DNA of 64,000 nt from Aegilops tauschii subsp. strangulata (taxonomy: Eukaryota; Streptophyta; Magnoliopsida; Poales; Poaceae), in NCBI RefSeq assembly GCF_002575655.3, contig NC_053041.3, forward strand, positions 117,706,318 to 117,770,317, in the 5' to 3' direction. This document shows, piece by piece, positions 9,614 to 20,638 of the stretch. How positions within the stretch are numbered: position 1 is the stretch's first letter; the number at the start of each line of letters is the position of its first letter. Position numbers and translations under genes: made by a program. The notes beneath the pieces are model-generated. The model made no database searches. It worked only from the letters and a program-made list of their open reading frames with translations, and was not told the origin of the DNA.

Positions 9614-11028
9614 TCATCTTGAAATGTGGTCAATAAACAGGATATTCGCTTTAGAGCCATGGAAAAGCAGGAACATAATCTTCTGTCCTATTCTCCAAGA
9701 TGGACGGGCCTTCATTATTTGAGACCACCCATGAATATGTATCTTTTCACCTCCAAGGGGAATGGAGTAGGTCGACATAAACATCATGTTGTGACCAAGC
9801 GCAAGTCTGACCCGACCATGGTCAGGCATCTGTATAGGAACAATTGAACTGGGCAGTTTCTGTTTCAAGAAGATCATAGCTGTAAAACTGTGTATAAGCA
9901 ATAGTTTATGAACAACATATATAACAGAAAATAGTTCGTACCATAAGTTTCTCGACACAGTTGGACCTGTTCAACGAGTGCAGTAGTGGCACACATATCC
10001 CACGTGGCCTTCCCACCATTGAAACTCCCCACAAGGACCTCAAGACGATCAGTAAAGTGTAGGAACTTGTGGATGTCGTCCCAGTCAACTTCAGTGCCAT
10101 CAGTAACAACCGATTTGTTACAGAATAACATATGAGCAGCCTGCTGAACTCTGAAAAAACCTACACGTGCCACCAATTATAAGAAAATATTAGTTAGAAG
10201 TAGCATCTTCGTGAGAGATTCGTTGCTACTTCTAAAGTTAAATTGTGATTAGTTAGACAGAATAGGTGGATTAAGAAGTAATCGAGGCAACAAGCAAGAA
10301 CCAGATACAAAACTAACATGGATGAACAATTGGAACAACGTCGGGGTGGAAGATCGTAGTGAAGATGAGACCAGGTTCTGCTATTTCCATCAACATTCGT
10401 GCGCCAACTTTCAGTCCGTAACACTTGAGAAAGTTTATCCAAGTTCAGCCATAAAAAAAGCAGCGATCTTCTTGGTTCATGAACCCAACTCGGAACTTAT
10501 ATCCATGGCTTGTCTTCACTGTGACCATTAAACTGGTGTATTCAGTTATGGCAAGGCCGAGCATCTTGAGTACATGTGTTCTGGCAGAGCAAATAATGCA
10601 CTGCAGGAAAAATAATACGAGAACACAATGTATTCCCTATCCAAATCTAGAAATAACTTCCTCCTTCACGTCAGTGTTGACCATCATACTGGTAGTACCT
10701 TTTATCCAAATATAGCAATCCAAATTTCCAAATTAGTTGACAGCATGTTCAAAAAACCTCCACCCTCCCGGATAGAAAAGAGGATTATAGGAACATACTG
10801 TGCGCGTTTTAAAATCCTGTGTTAGGATGAGAAGGAACAAGTGTGGCGTCTCGCCGAGGGTGTAGAAACCTGTAGGGTCCTCGCACTTTGGGCACTGCAA
10901 ATGAAACACACTAGATTCAGTAGGAAGAAAAATGCATCAACTGCGGCGGCTTCCATCCTAGGATTACCCGCGACCAAGGGACTTGGATTTATCGGGGATG
11001 GATGAAGAATTCGTACCTGGTTCTCCAT
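9614..11028 (-). pseudogene. Two-B3-domain gene, E1 copy (nonsense)
   Basis: Five exons fit on the minus strand: 11017-11028 (MENQ), 10799-10894, 10318-10600, 9942-10160 and 9614-9879. GT and AG are present at every border and the phases agree, giving 292 codons including the stop. Exon 2 begins with CPKC. Exon 3 has a B3-like end (GYKFRVGFMNQ, then W..F). Exon 5 holds a second B3 fold (LPSSIVPIQM, then HGWSQI and IGQKIMF). B3 domains bind DNA in plant transcription factors; a target cannot be inferred. An in-frame TGA at 10445-10447 (exon 3) replaces the CGA seen in E2, so this copy cannot make the full protein. Confidence 0.75.
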
Positions 11029-12060
11029 GAGAAAACCCTATGCAATCACCGAGAGGGGGTTTTCTCTGAACAAGCAGACAAGGGAGAAGGGGATTCAGGC
11101 CCAGTGAAATATTGCCGCTTCGTCCGTCCAGCTTACTGCTACAGCTGGAAGGGGGGGGGTTGTGATTTGACGGCTCATTGGGCATTACTGCGGCGCTACG
11201 ACCGGGGTGTGTCTACCATGCAGTTGTGCACTCTAATTTGTGCACATGGCACGTGGGGACCCCGTTGCCGGATGCCCCACATATCGGCGAAAGGAAGTAG
11301 AAAGATAGGAGTAACTAGTTACACATAAATATATTTTTGACAGAGAGATACTCCCTCTGTAAAGAAATATACAAATCTTTTATATCACAACTTTATACAT
11401 AAGAAAAATCAAGGGGAATATATATAACATATATAATTATAAAATACAGAGTTGTTTTTAACACAGTATAGACGAGTTGGTGATGATGGTGTGCCTGCCA
11501 TCCTGCAATATAGGCCGTCCGATTTATATCTAACGGATAGGAAGGAAACTATGGCAATTTTGCAAAAAGGTACCCACACACCTCTCCACATTTGCAAATA
11601 AGGCCTTCCCTCGTTCATCTTTTTCTCTCACAAGATAAAATACTCATACAAATGCATCTTGATGTTACGTGCAACGCACAGGCATTATGGGGGTTCAGCT
11701 GAGAATATAATACTCAGACAGGCTCACGGTTCTGGACTTTGGGCCGCAGGCCCATCCTGCATGTTTGGGGGCCCATGTGTTCTACCTCAGCGCTTTTCAT
11801 ATTGCAAGCGATCAATATGGCGCTGGTTTTAGATGCCGTCGCAAGGTGAATACACAAAATTGAATAAAGCACGGCAGCTGTTGAAACGAAATCAAACGAC
11901 AGTTCCTAACCAGCAATGAGAGTTGCAATTCTGTCAACGATATACCATGTGATAAATAATACTGTCGTATTACTTATACACACAGGACACTTGTTTCACC
12001 ATGCCAGATTATTACATCAAAATCTCTCGGAGGATAGATTAGTTCGGCAGTTGCGTGCTG
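10905..12060. other. E1 interval between the two B3 genes
   Basis: It contains the promoter-side sequence of the downstream B3 gene (11030-11340) and the 3' flank of the upstream one (11690-12060). Between them is a block (about 11400-11680) that has no counterpart in E2. No gene is recognised in that block. Confidence 0.6.
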
Positions 12061-14655
12061 CTACTGGAGAATTTCAAAGTTGATTTGGACCAGCTCTCCT
12101 TGCCGAGAAAGTTTGATTTTGTGATCATCCCCTACCGCAAGATATGATTTAGATTTGAACCTTGACCATCCTTTAGCATCAATCATCATGTGAAAATCCT
12201 TTGTACTTACGGTATATTGAGCAGGTTCATTCACACCCAGGCTGCGCATGGTAAGAGAAACTTGGCCGCTGTCGCCCGGATTGTTGAACGACTCCCTCGT
12301 TGCTCTAGGAATTCTCTGTTTGCAAACAAGAAGACATACCCAAACAGTTAGATCAACACAGTGAATCATGCGAAACAACATGGAAAGAAAAAAGAACGAA
12401 GCACTTGGGCGCCAATGCTTACCAAGAAGGTGGACATGTCGTCTTTTGTAAGGACTTTGGTATATGAAGTGCGAACTGCAGCCCAGTCTGTTGCCGGTGC
12501 AACTGCTCGTTCGGTTGCCGCTGCACGGGCCAGAGCAGATGCAAGTGCAAGTGTTGGTGCAGGTGCCGAAGTCGCCGCTGCTGCCAGAGATGGTGCTCCT
12601 TGTAGAGCTGGTGCCGGTGTCGGAGCAGGTGCCGGTGTCGATGCCCGATCCTCCGGTATATCAGCCTGATCCACTGACGCGGTCGGTGCCCAATCCTCAG
12701 CTGGATCAGACTAAGCTGCTGCCGCTGTCAGTGCTAGAGCAACTGCCGGTGCTCAATCCGTTGCTGAAGGTGGTACCGATGTGCGAGACAGCGGCGATCG
12801 TGTCTGGTCTGCTATGATCAGCTTTCTAACTTGATTAGGCTCCGTGACCGTGATCCAGTTTTTTTTCATTTCTTTTAAACGCGAGAAGGACTAATTGTGG
12901 CGTTTTTGTTAAACCAAACTGCAGGTCATCATAGGGATTCAGCTTGTACTTAGACAACAGACTGATCCAATTTTTTCCAGTAATATAAGTGATGGATAGT
13001 GCCTTCGTTACTGACACGACATAAGAAGTGAAACCTGCAAAAATAGCCATCGTAGAGCAAACCAAACGGTTTATTCTGTGACGAATGTCACATGGCAAAA
13101 CCTGCATCGTAAAATTGCAGGAAAAGAAAGAAAACATGACATTATATCAATAAGATTTAGACAGTAAATCAATAAGATTTACTTGATGTGACACGAGTGA
13201 ATCCTTACCAGGAAATCACTATGTTGAAGTACTAAACAGAAGATTGATCGTCCAACTACGAGTGGCATGCAGGGGCCCCGCCTACTCCCACAAGCAGGAC
13301 AGTCCAAAGGTCGTGACAAATCATATGGACCGAACATCCATGGGACTGGAAATCTTGGTGGGTGCGATAAACCCTGCAATGCATACATATATTGGAGTGT
13401 AACCATAATAGAAAAACCGTCCTCACAAAAAAGATGATCTGGATACTTCAAAATATATGACTAAATTGAGTGGATAGACATTAACATAGACCGTTCTCAG
13501 GACTGACCACACACCAAAAGCGGCAGTACTAATAAACAATACAGGGTTCACAAATACAAATCAAGTACTGAACAATAGTACTTACTACAGACAAGCAAAG
13601 TTGCACTAATTAAACTCTGCAGACTATTTCTTTCCACCGACCTACGGGATGAACCCCGCATAACTGACTAGGCCATGGTCTTCGTGAGAGATGTCTACAT
13701 GCACCATCACCATCTCGTCAACCTTGGAGAACCTAACAGAGTGGTCTTTCCACTCATAAACATGATGATGAAGACATGCCGCATCAGATTTGTTGGGAAG
13801 CTTTACAAGAACCACACCCTTCATAATCGAAGGCACAGCCAGGAAATTGTTGTGGTCAAGTACAGCCTCGAGAACACGCCTGACAACAATGCTACGGGAA
13901 AACACTAGTTCAGGACACGTGGCGACAAGGACACATCAGCTGGATAGTTCAGCAGTAGAACTCATCCTCAGGTCTTCCAGTTCACACGGCATGACTTTGA
14001 GAACTTCATCTCCACCGCGGACCTGGTTCTAACTCGAACAGAAACCATATTTTATTACTACCTCCGTTCAGAAATATAAGATGATTTTCGATATTATACT
14101 CCATATATGACTACATATACACACAGAAATGAGTGAACAAAGACACTAGAACATGTCTTCAAAGGCATGAGAGCAGAGGGATTACTTGCAATATCCATAA
14201 CACAAGTTACTGAGGCAAATATACCCTCTTCAAAGGTAGCATTGATGTTCATAAAGTACTCCCTCCGTCCCAAAATTCTTGTCTTAGATTTGTCTAGATA
14301 CGGATGTATCAAGTCACATTCTAGTATTAGACAAATCTAAGACAAGAAATTTGGGATAGAGGGAGTAGTTGAAAGTAATCTATAGGAAATCAGTGTCAAC
14401 CTCTCGCATGTTTTGGTCAAAAGAGGAATTTAGAACCGTCATTTGGCACACAAAAATCACATGCAAGATCACCCAGAAAGTTGTACTACTAGTACTGCGT
14501 GTTAGATGAAAAAATACGATCAAGATCGAGAAAAAGATCGTCAAGAAGAGATATTAGGTGGACTTTCTTAATGAGGGATCCCGGAGAGGGGGGCTTGGAC
14601 AGGGCGATGGTTTGAGCTTGTCTGCGGTAGTCACGGCGGGGTGCTTGCGCTTCTT
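12061..14655 (-). pseudogene. Upstream B3-type gene region, E1 copy
   Basis: This is the counterpart of E2 39913-42534 on the minus strand. The last exon (12061-12315) is an open B3 C-terminal half (GWSRFKSKSYLAVGDD). The first-B3 exon (about 12835-13125) is open through the codon that is TAG in E2. The first exon is damaged: its 3' border reads 'gtccacctaatat' where E2 has the donor 'gtcaaggtaatg', so the GT is gone, and the 5' leader (about 14700-14790) does not match E2. The exon near 13642-13905 is open (LVSYAGFIP). Confidence 0.6.
14259..14365. mobile_element. Stowaway MITE, E1 copy
   Basis: It starts CTCCCTCCGTCCC and ends GGGAG, is 107 bp long, flanked by TA on both sides, and nearly palindromic ('cttgtcttagatttgtcta'). 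The copy in E2 is 16 bp longer, so this one has a small internal deletion. Confidence 0.9.
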
Positions 14656-14929
14656 CGTACCATGAGCCTCGACGGTTTTGGCCAAACCCAAAATAAGAAC
14701 AGAGAGGGAGTTAGAGGATCAGTCTCGGGGTTGCAAGACCGGGCCTTGGCTAGAATCAACACCATTGATGCGCTCACCTTTCCTTCCTTGGGAGAGAAGA
14801 ACAATGGTAGAAGCAGGTCGGGGTTTTCTTGAAGAAATGAGGAACAAGATGAGGGAGAAGCGAGTTGGGTAGAGAGGAAGCTGGGAGAGAAGAGTGAAAT
14901 GATGGTTGCTTCGTCTGTCCAACTTACTG

Positions 14930-15600
14930 CTGGAAAGGAGGGGGTTTTGTGATTTGACGGCTCATTGGGCATTACTGCGGCGCTTCGATCGGGGTAGTCT
15001 ACCGTCACTGTACTACGGAGTAATTTAGTGCATGGCTGGTGGACCCCGATGCTGGCTGTCCCACACGTCGGCGAAAGTGAGTAATTTAGTGCAGGGCTGG
15101 AGGAGGATCCGCATGGTAGAGCGTGTCCACTGTTTTTCTGAAGAAAAAATGATTACAACAAGCGTTTCTACTCTTACGACGGAGGAGTGCGAAACACGGT
15201 ATCCACTTGAACATACACAGTGCTCCTACTACTAGGCATGTGCAGTGGTTCATACGTCAGTACTACATAATCTTGTTGCTAGTGTAGTAAGATATGACGA
15301 CAACAAATGATGTTGTGCGCATGTCAACTATATGAACAGTAATGTAGTAACATAGTACCACTTTTTCGACTGTCCGGTCGAGAATGAACGGTGAGATCAA
15401 TGTTAACAGAACTAGGTCTACAGCGCACGGAGAGTATGGTGCTACAGTACTCCACGAAACATGAACCATATGAAGCACGGATAGTGTTAGGCAGGGTGTA
15501 TGAAGGGTGCACTGGATGGGAGCAAAAGTTCCCTTCTCGACCCACTTTTGGGTGTTTGGCAGAGTGCATGAAGGGTGCATGAGTCCACACTAGTAGGTTA
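14930..15600. other. E1 interval without a recognised gene
   Basis: It corresponds to E2 39110-39790. It holds short imperfect repeats ('cttcatgcac' and 'gaagggtgca' around 15500-15580). Open frames on both strands are not conserved between copies. It could be the 5' flank of the upstream B3 gene. Confidence 0.5.
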
Positions 15601-15960
15601 ACACAAATACACGAAGAGGAAACAACGATATTGAGATGAGAATGCAACCAAACACACCCACACGCTTTCTGCTACAGTGACTGATCTGCACCGTCTGAGT
15701 TTGATCCAACGGTCATGTTGCGCTGAGACATGGACATGCCCATGCATAGGGCGCCTAAACACCACATAAGTCCCTCTACTTCTCGAGGCGCACGACGTTG
15801 GTGATGCAGGGGGCGAAACGGCTGAAAGGCAATGCAATCTACGGGAAGGCGGAGGGAGCCAGCCGAGGAGCGGGGAATATTTTGGTTTTCACCATGGTAA
15901 AACACCAGTTGACGACTTCTCACATCAGGGAGCAGTGGTTTTACAGGCGGAGTCATCGTG
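15598..15960 (-). pseudogene. E1 remnant of the 228-residue coiled-coil ORF
   Basis: At 15808-15814 the run 'gcagggggcg' marks the deletion joint. To its left (15755-15808) are the last 17 or so codons of the ORF (LEKRRDFGGV-like); to its right is the 5' flank seen in E2 before 38216. Confidence 0.75.
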
Positions 15961-15966
15961 ACTAAT

Positions 15967-16052
15967 TGCTGCCGCGCCTGCTCCCGTCAATCAAAAAATT
16001 AAAAATCCTGCCGCGCCCGCTCCCGTCAATCAAAAAAATTAAAAATCCTGCC
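15967..16052 (+). repeat. 42-bp tandem duplication, E1
   Basis: 'ctgccgcgcc' followed by 'tcccgtcaatcaaaaaatt' occurs twice in a row with a third partial start. The E2 counterpart (about 37980-38065) has the same arrangement, so it is ancestral to both. Confidence 0.85.
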
Positions 16053-16054
16053 GC

Positions 16055-17015
16055 ACCCAAACACCAGAGCAACGCCGCGGTGGATATTTAAATTTACCTG
16101 CCGGCAGGTAGATAAAAAAAGGGGTGAAAAAACAAATGTGGCGGCAGCCTAGCTAATCGGTCAAACTAGCCCAACTAGCTAGCCACCGTGCTTCACTGAT
16201 GTACTCGGCGGGAAAGGTGGTCTTTCATGATTTGACGACTCATTTACTTGCTTCGGCAAAAATGCGCGGTAGGGCATCCCACGTCAGGAAGAATATATGC
16301 GTGCACCACCCGGGAGGACCCCGAAACCACGCGGTAGGGTGTGCCATGTCTCGGCATGGAGGAAAAATGTGCGTGTAAAAATATATTGTATCAGACATAG
16401 TACCTATGGTTCGATCTCGGGACCCAGCCAGCCGGTCGAAAACACCCCACTAGCCACACAGCTTCATCATGCTAACGTGGCACGGAGGATAGGTGTGGTT
16501 AGCTCCGTCTCGACCAGCCACAACGTCTCTTGTTCTAGGCGATTTTTTTATTTTCCATGCTTTTTTTAGTTGTAATAACACCACGGCAAGCTAGCGCCGC
16601 TCTTCCTGTGTGCCCGTGCAAAGGTTAGATGATGGAGAGAAGAGAGAGATCGTAGACCTAGGACCCACCAGTAAGTGAGTCAACTGTCATGCACGTGTTG
16701 ATGAGGCACTCCCTCTACTCTACTCAACGCAATACTGTATAAAATCAAGTTATGGGAAAAGCCAACAACCGTTGTTGTTTCAGGCTATCGACTTACGCTT
16801 TGTAGTCCAGGTTGCCAGTTCGAATCTCGTCTTTCAGATTTGTTAGTTTTAGGTCCAAATTTCATTAATGACAAGTGGGACCCCCGTGTGTTGTTCCGAT
16901 ATTTTAGTGACGGATGGTTTTTTGAACAAGCACTTTGCGCGGTTAGACATGTAACGACACGAGTTACACGTATTTTGCAAGTTTACGAACAAAAATGACA
17001 TCGTCATAGAATATC
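16055..17015. other. E1 interval without a recognised gene
   Basis: Counterpart of E2 37000-37975. It includes a B-box-like 'gttcgaatctcgtc' at 16814-16827, without a matching upstream tRNA half. A 90-codon frame (16297-16569) has a similar frame in E2 (37444-37716), but no domain. Confidence 0.5.
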
Positions 17016-17019
17016 ACAT

Positions 17020-17940
17020 CCACCCCGCAGCTTAGATGCTATGGTGATACGAGTTTTTACACCGTTGGAACTGAGATCCAATGGCTTGGGAGTAGTCTTT
17101 GTAATTATGCGCAATTTCCAAACTCTCCAAAGTTCTTTTGCAAATAAAACATTCAGGCCTCGTGTGTGCCACTGCATCTTGCATCCAACGGCTCCCCGTT
17201 GCTCATATTATGTGCTCCCCGTAGCTTAATTACCCGCTACAGTGATATGATCGTCTAGGTCGTATGATCAGTGATCAGATGGCACATGCGTAGTACTTGT
17301 ACTTTCTGCGCAATTCCTAAACTCTCTCAGCCGTATATTGCAAAAACATTCAAACCTCCTACTATGGGCCGTTAGATCTCCGTGAACTCGTATCACCATA
17401 GAATCTATGGTGCGGGAGCACCTCATCTTCTCCCGTGCGAGAAAACATAAGGTGCTCTCGCAGCTTGGATACTACGGTGATACAAGCTTCGAGGTCTTTT
17501 GATCTGAGATCCAATGGCATCTGAGCAGTCTTTGTGCTTGTAAGCAGTGGACGAACTCTTTGGGGGCTTTTCTACAAAAAACCATTTGAACCACCGAGGA
17601 GGTGTTGGGTCACAACTCCAACGGCTCCGAAGAGCTTGTATCACCAAAGCATCTAAGGTGTGGTAGCACATGATATTCTTACATACAGGAGAATATGATG
17701 TCCTCCTTCATCTTAGATGCTACGGTGATACAAGCTTCGAGGTTGTTGGATATGGGATCCAAGGGCATCTGAGTAGTTTTTGTACAAATTGTGTGCAATT
17801 CTCAAACTCATCAAGGTTCCCTGTAAAAATATTAAGACATCATGTGAGGTGCTATATCTCAGATCTACAAGCTCCAAGCAACTCGTATCGGCATATAACA
17901 TCTAAGGTATGGGGGCTCATGATATTCTCCCGGGGAGGAG
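17020..17940 (+). repeat. E1 diverged tandem repeat, period about 230 bp
   Basis: Four diverged units are recognisable by 'tagatgctacggtgatacaa', then 'gatctgagatccaatggcat', then 'caatttccaaactctc' and a 'tgcaaaaacatt' spacer. Starts lie near 17030, 17235, 17465 and 17705. No open frame is conserved. Confidence 0.75.
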
Positions 17941-18178
17941 GGGTGGGGGGTGCACAACCAATCGGTGGTTGGGAGGGTGGGGCCAAATATAATCTAACCA
18001 ACCCTAAACAGAGCTTCATAATTTTATCTAAGGTCGAGGGGTTGACCCACGACAATCATAGCTCCGCCTAATTAAACACAACATTTGCATGTACTGTAGT
18101 ACTAGACTTAATATTCATGTTTCAGTTTCATGTTCATTTTAAATATTGAATTGAGGACCATGCATGTCTTACATTTTA

Positions 18179-18338
18179 CTCCCTTCGTTCCTAAATAATA
18201 GTCTTTTTTGAGATTTCAAATGGACGGGCACATACGGATGTATATAGACATATTTTAGAGTGTAGATTCACTCATTTTGCTCCGTATGTAGTCACTTGTT
18301 GAAATCTCTAAAAGACTAAGATTTAGGAATAGAAGGTG
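18179..18338. mobile_element. Stowaway-type MITE, E1 copy
   Basis: The ends are CTCCCTTCGTTCCTAAATA and its inverted copy, flanked by TA. It is about 160 bp with the internal 'cacatacggatgtatataga' typical of this MITE type. Confidence 0.85.
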
Positions 18339-18344
18339 TATTTT

Positions 18345-19036
18345 TTAATTCGTGTCATACATGCATGGTTTGGAAAAATAGATGCACTATACTTATTGGA
18401 TTGTTGTTGTGTTTGAGTGTGTGTGTCTCTGTGTGTGTGTGGGGGGGGGGGTCATATGCTTGATACACACAAAGTTTTCTCACCTCCATATTGTTCATCT
18501 TTTAAATTGAATTTGCATTGAAAAACTTACTAGGGATACCATGAAATCTGAAATCCACATTGAGATCACTATATCACAAACTCACTCTAATTCAACAACT
18601 CGTCATAAATCAATTACCACGTTGAGATTAGTATTTGCAAGGAATATATGGGCATTGTAAAACACATATATTCGTTCGGCAATTTAAAAGGTTCCTTTCG
18701 TATTCTCGAATGGTAGGACCCAACGGCGCCAACCAGACCTTGGCTCGTGTTGATCCTAAAAAAACAAAAAAACAAAACCGGGCTCGTGTCCTTCTGGTGG
18801 CATGTGTGGTACGCACATTAGGCAACCCCAACCAGTCGAGCCTCCGCGTTTCGAGTCGAAATATCTGGCGGCCAGAATTCCAGCCCTAGGAAATTCCCCT
18901 TATGTCCCCGGTCCATAATGACTACCGATGAACAACGGAGGGATGCTTTAGTAACTAGACAACGTTACCTACCGTGCCGAGCACGGTTCAATTCCCTCGG
19001 TTGCCGCTCGCCAAGGTCACCCGTCAACTGCATTGC
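18345..19036. other. E1 interval next to the E2 insertion site
   Basis: Counterpart of E2 34972-35670. It has a (GT)n/poly-G run at 18415-18452 that is (AC)n without the homopolymer in E2 (35556-35580). No gene recognised. Confidence 0.5.
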
Positions 19037-19039
19037 CTA
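19037..19039. other. Left target-site duplication of E2 (CTA)
   Basis: 'attgc-cta-cactac': the three bases before the E2 terminus are CTA. They match 48782-48784. Three-base duplications are typical of CACTA insertion. Confidence 0.93.
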
Positions 19040-19265
19040 CACTACAAAAAAATACACTTCCATGATGATACATGTTTGTCACAGTAGGTCGCGTTTTTTG
19101 TCATGCATGTACATCCATGACAAATTTATGACAGAATCAAGATAGTCATACCTGTGCTGTCGTAGAAGTGTTCCATGGCATTACCAAAATTATCATCACG
19201 GAAGTGTCCACTTCCATGACGATAGATCGCGCGTCACAGAAGTGCTTTCGTCAAGGGTGACCGAC
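19040..19265 (+). repeat. E2 terminus, 'tacacttcc' end
   Basis: It shares the first 13 bases CACTACAAAAAAA with the opposite end and then diverges. It holds multiple 'ttccatgacg'/'tcatgg' motifs in both orientations. The same end of E1 is at 63880-64000 and beyond. Confidence 0.85.
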
Positions 19266-19489
19266 ACGTGGCATCCACCGTAACGGAATGCCGTTGAGCT
19301 ATCGGGTCGGGTTTTGGATCCGATAACCCATTAACAGCCCCGACCAATGGGGATTTTCCACGTGTAAAATCATCATTGGCTTGAGGAAACACGTGCCGGC
19401 TCATCGTTGGGACAGATGTCATCCACTCATTGGACAGAAGGCGCCTATGATACGTCAACACGTGGCACGGCCCAATAGAGGCCCATTCC

Positions 19490-20370
19490 TGTGAAAAGGC
19501 CGGCCCGTTTGACTTGGTCAAAAGGTGGCGGGCCGGCCCATGGAAAGCCTGTTAATGGCCTGTTCGCATATAGTCCATTTACAACCCGCTAACCCAAGGC
19601 CCGTTATGCCCTATCCGAATTAGGCCCAGTAGCGTCATCTGGGCCATCCAATATGATTCCAGCCTGTTTTCACTTCTGGCCCATGTATGGCCCATGACGT
19701 CTTTCGGCCCATATGAGGCCCTATGTAACTCTTGGCCTATTAACGGCCCGTGGTGAAACTGGCCCGTAATGAATAGTGTATCACTTTACACCCATTAATG
19801 GCCCGTGGTGAAACTGGCCCGTAATGAACAGTGTATCACTTTATACCCATTAACGGCCCGTTATTCCGTTGGGCCGTTTCCAGCCCATGTTATCTTTCGG
19901 CCTCCTCAGAGCCCATTTATTCTTGGGCTCATTTCCAGCATTCTTTTACTTACGGCCCATTACTGTCATTTTCTGCTTGTGGGCCAAATTCAGCCCGTGG
20001 TTACAGTCGGCCCATTTGTGGTCCGTTAATACGTTGGGCCGTTTTCATAGCGTCATCAAATACGGCCTATTAACGATGGCCCGTTATGGCCGGCCCATGA
20101 ACGGACGATTCCATCTCTAGCCCGTTTACGGCCATAATGCGGCCTGTTATTGGCCCATGTTTGGCCAATCGATCATACGGCCCTTATAAGGCCCATTGAC
20201 GATACGACCCGTAGAAGGCCCATTGTTTCTACGGCCCGTAGAAGGCCCATTGTTTCTACGACCCGTAGAAGGCCTACTGTTTCTACGGCCCGTAGAAGGC
20301 CCACTGTTTCTATGGCCCATAGGAGGCCCAGTGTCACTACAGTAAATATTAGCCCATGGTTATTGTGGCC
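19490..20370 (+). repeat. E2 GGCCC/GGGCC subterminal array
   Basis: Dozens of copies of 'ggccc', 'ggcccat' and 'ggcccgt' occur in both orientations, spaced about 15-25 bp apart. At 20210-20330 there is a tight tandem of 'acggcccgtagaaggcccat' (period 31 bp). Open frames here are repeat artefacts. Confidence 0.85.
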
Positions 20371-20638
20371 TAGTTTAAAAAATAGGTTATTGCAGCCACT
20401 AGCAAACCGCCGAAAAAGAATTGCACTGACTACAAGCAAACAAATAAACAAGACAACAAGGAAATAAATAAGCAAGCAACTTATGCTAGGCTATCACGGC
20501 TATTACACATATTACATCCACTGGGCATCAAAGTTGCCACCAGTGATCATAAAGCGCAACGAAGAAGCAGATTACAAAAACTGGGCACCATTGCAGCGTA
20601 ACAAAATAATACTGAACCGATACCACTTCCAAGACAGT

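Larger units (their letters stand above)
6092..19039 (+). mobile_element. CACTA element E1, left half
   Basis: E1 starts at 6092 with CACTACAAAAAAAAGACAC, inside the Ulp1-like gene of element 0 (preceding bases ttg, 6089-6091). The left half carries the GATGAACAG subterminal array, two B3-domain gene remnants on the minus strand, MITEs and a tandem repeat. It is the reverse complement of 34971-48781, interrupted by indels. It stops at 19039 with CTA, the target duplication made by E2, and resumes at 48782-48785. Confidence 0.92.

Noticed and set aside
16800..16830. tRNA gene or SINE (B-box-like 'gttcgaatctc')
   Set aside because: No matching acceptor stem, D arm or A box at the expected distance, and no poly-A tail with flanking duplication. 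The same applies to 32805-32830 and 50925-50945.
19831..20475. Proteins from the GGCCC array
   Set aside because: Repeat-driven frames on both strands in subterminal DNA; not conserved in the E1 array.
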